From assembly GCA_947372575.1 (NCBI GenBank), contig CANBUF010000110.1:1-6665 (forward strand): 6,665 nt of DNA, written 5' to 3'. A model generated the notes under the pieces. It worked only from the letters and a program-made list of their open reading frames with translations. It had not been told where the DNA came from and did no database searches. A program made the translations under genes and the position numbers. The DNA comes from Alcaligenaceae bacterium. GTDB taxonomy: Bacteria; Pseudomonadota; Gammaproteobacteria; Burkholderiales; Burkholderiaceae. Numbering within the stretch: position 1 is the first letter of the stretch; each line of letters starts with the position of its first letter. Positions 5,967 to 6,665 of the stretch are shown here, one piece after another.

Positions 5967-6665
5967 ATGAACCAACACGCGATGCCTTTTAAACAATTTC
6001 ATCTGGTTTGCGACAGGACTTCTGCAAAGACGCTAGTCGAACAGATTGTCCAGGCAATTCAGGCGGCGATTCAAAGCCGCACCTTAAGGGCAGGGGATCG
6101 GCTCCCCTCTGTGCGTGTCCTTGCGCGTGCGCATGCAATCAGCCCCTACACGGTCGCAGAGGCCTATCAGCGACTGGCAAGTGCGGGCCAGACTGAGGCG
6201 CACCCAGGGTCAGGTTACCGCGTGGCTGATGCACGCGCTGTAGCGGCAATCGGTGGGCCGACCTGGTCCGCGCCGACGCTCAATGCTGCCTGGTTATTGT
6301 CAGATGTCTTTGCGGATCATTCCGTGCCGATTAAAGCCGGATGCGGATGGATGCCGGGCGAATGGCTCGATGAAAGTGATCTGCAACATGCGCTGCGTGC
6401 GATGGGGCGACTGCCTGGCCCGCGCTTTGGTGGGTATGGACACCCTTACGGAATGGGGGCGTTGCGCGAACAGATTGCAATCATTTTGAGGCGTAATGCG
6501 ATCGATGCAAACACCTCAAATGTGTTGTTAACCCAGGGCGCTACGCAGGCTCTCGATCTGGTCGTGCGCACAATGCTTCGTCCCGGCGATACGGTCCTGG
6601 TTGAGGATCCTTGTTATTGCAATTTGCTGCAGATTTTGCAGTTGGCAGGCTTGCGTGTGATTGGT
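5967..6665 (+). CDS. MocR/GabR-type PLP-dependent transcription regulator (3' end outside window)
   Basis: The plus-strand frame runs from ATG at 5967 to the right edge, 233 codons without a stop by my translation. A second in-frame ATG at 5982 is equally possible; neither has a clear ribosome site. Residues about 12-88 form a GntR-type winged helix: SAKTLVEQIVQAIQ, then AGDRLPSVRVLARAHAISPYTVAEAYQRL as helix-turn-helix, and the wing PGSGYRV. A variable linker follows, then the start of an aminotransferase-like domain: YGHPYGMGALREQI at about 157-170, LLTQGATQALDLV at 187-199, and PGDTVLVEDPCY at 206-217. The PLP-binding lysine lies beyond the window. Such proteins bind PLP, sense an amino compound as an aldimine, and activate or repress the neighbouring catabolic gene, here the divergent omega-aminotransferase, probably through the inverted repeat at 5919-5958. 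The family is certain; the effector is unknown. Confidence 0.93.
   Translation, partial: MNQHAMPFKQFHLVCDRTSAKTLVEQIVQAIQAAIQSRTLRAGDRLPSVRVLARAHAISPYTVAEAYQRLASAGQTEAHPGSGYRVADARAVAAIGGPTWSAPTLNAAWLLSDVFADHSVPIKAGCGWMPGEWLDESDLQHALRAMGRLPGPRFGGYGHPYGMGALREQIAIILRRNAIDANTSNVLLTQGATQALDLVVRTMLRPGDTVLVEDPCYCNLLQILQLAGLRVIG

Noticed and set aside
5634..6002. Minus-strand 122-codon frame across the aminotransferase start and intergenic region
   Set aside because: It overlaps the aminotransferase in another frame, crosses the inverted repeat and shows no domain-like sequence.

Overview
The window looks like ordinary chromosomal DNA of a betaproteobacterium, most likely in the Burkholderiales and probably near the Alcaligenaceae. 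The pointers are a Bug-type tricarboxylate-transport binding protein, a cytoplasmic gamma-glutamyltransferase-like hydrolase, a beta-alanine/omega-amino acid:pyruvate aminotransferase and a divergent MocR regulator. This placement rests on gene content alone. I see no rRNA, tRNA, CRISPR array, insertion sequence or phage gene, and no clear compositional break.

Layout. Positions 1-3065 hold three closely spaced minus-strand genes, read from right to left: a gamma-glutamyltransferase-family (YwrD/HpxW-like) hydrolase, a small exported protein of unknown function, and a patatin-like phospholipase lipoprotein that runs off the left edge. The gaps are 24 and 21 bases, so co-transcription is likely. 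A divergent intergenic region (3066-3328) separates this group from a plus-strand Bug substrate-binding protein (GTG start at 3329, strong ribosome binding site). A convergent intergenic region (4307-4516) with two hairpins follows. Then comes a minus-strand class III omega-aminotransferase (4517-5863). It is divided by a 103-base region with a perfect 14+14 base inverted repeat from a plus-strand MocR/GabR-type regulator, which runs off the right edge.

How the genes may work together. The aminotransferase and MocR regulator form a recognisable module: the regulator would sense PLP with an amino compound and act at the inverted repeat to control the aminotransferase and itself. The Bug protein would capture a small carboxylate in the periplasm, but no TctA/TctB membrane genes are present, so it is an orphan receptor here. 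The GGT-like hydrolase next to it lacks several glutathione-binding residues of true GGT, so its substrate is probably another amide. A combined uptake, amide hydrolysis and transamination route is possible but is inference only. The patatin/small exported protein pair looks like a separate envelope function.

I do not see a clearly new biological system. The best leads are the long inverted repeat at 5919-5958, the repeated CTCAGACTCAA element around the Bug start, and the unknown exported protein paired with a patatin lipoprotein.
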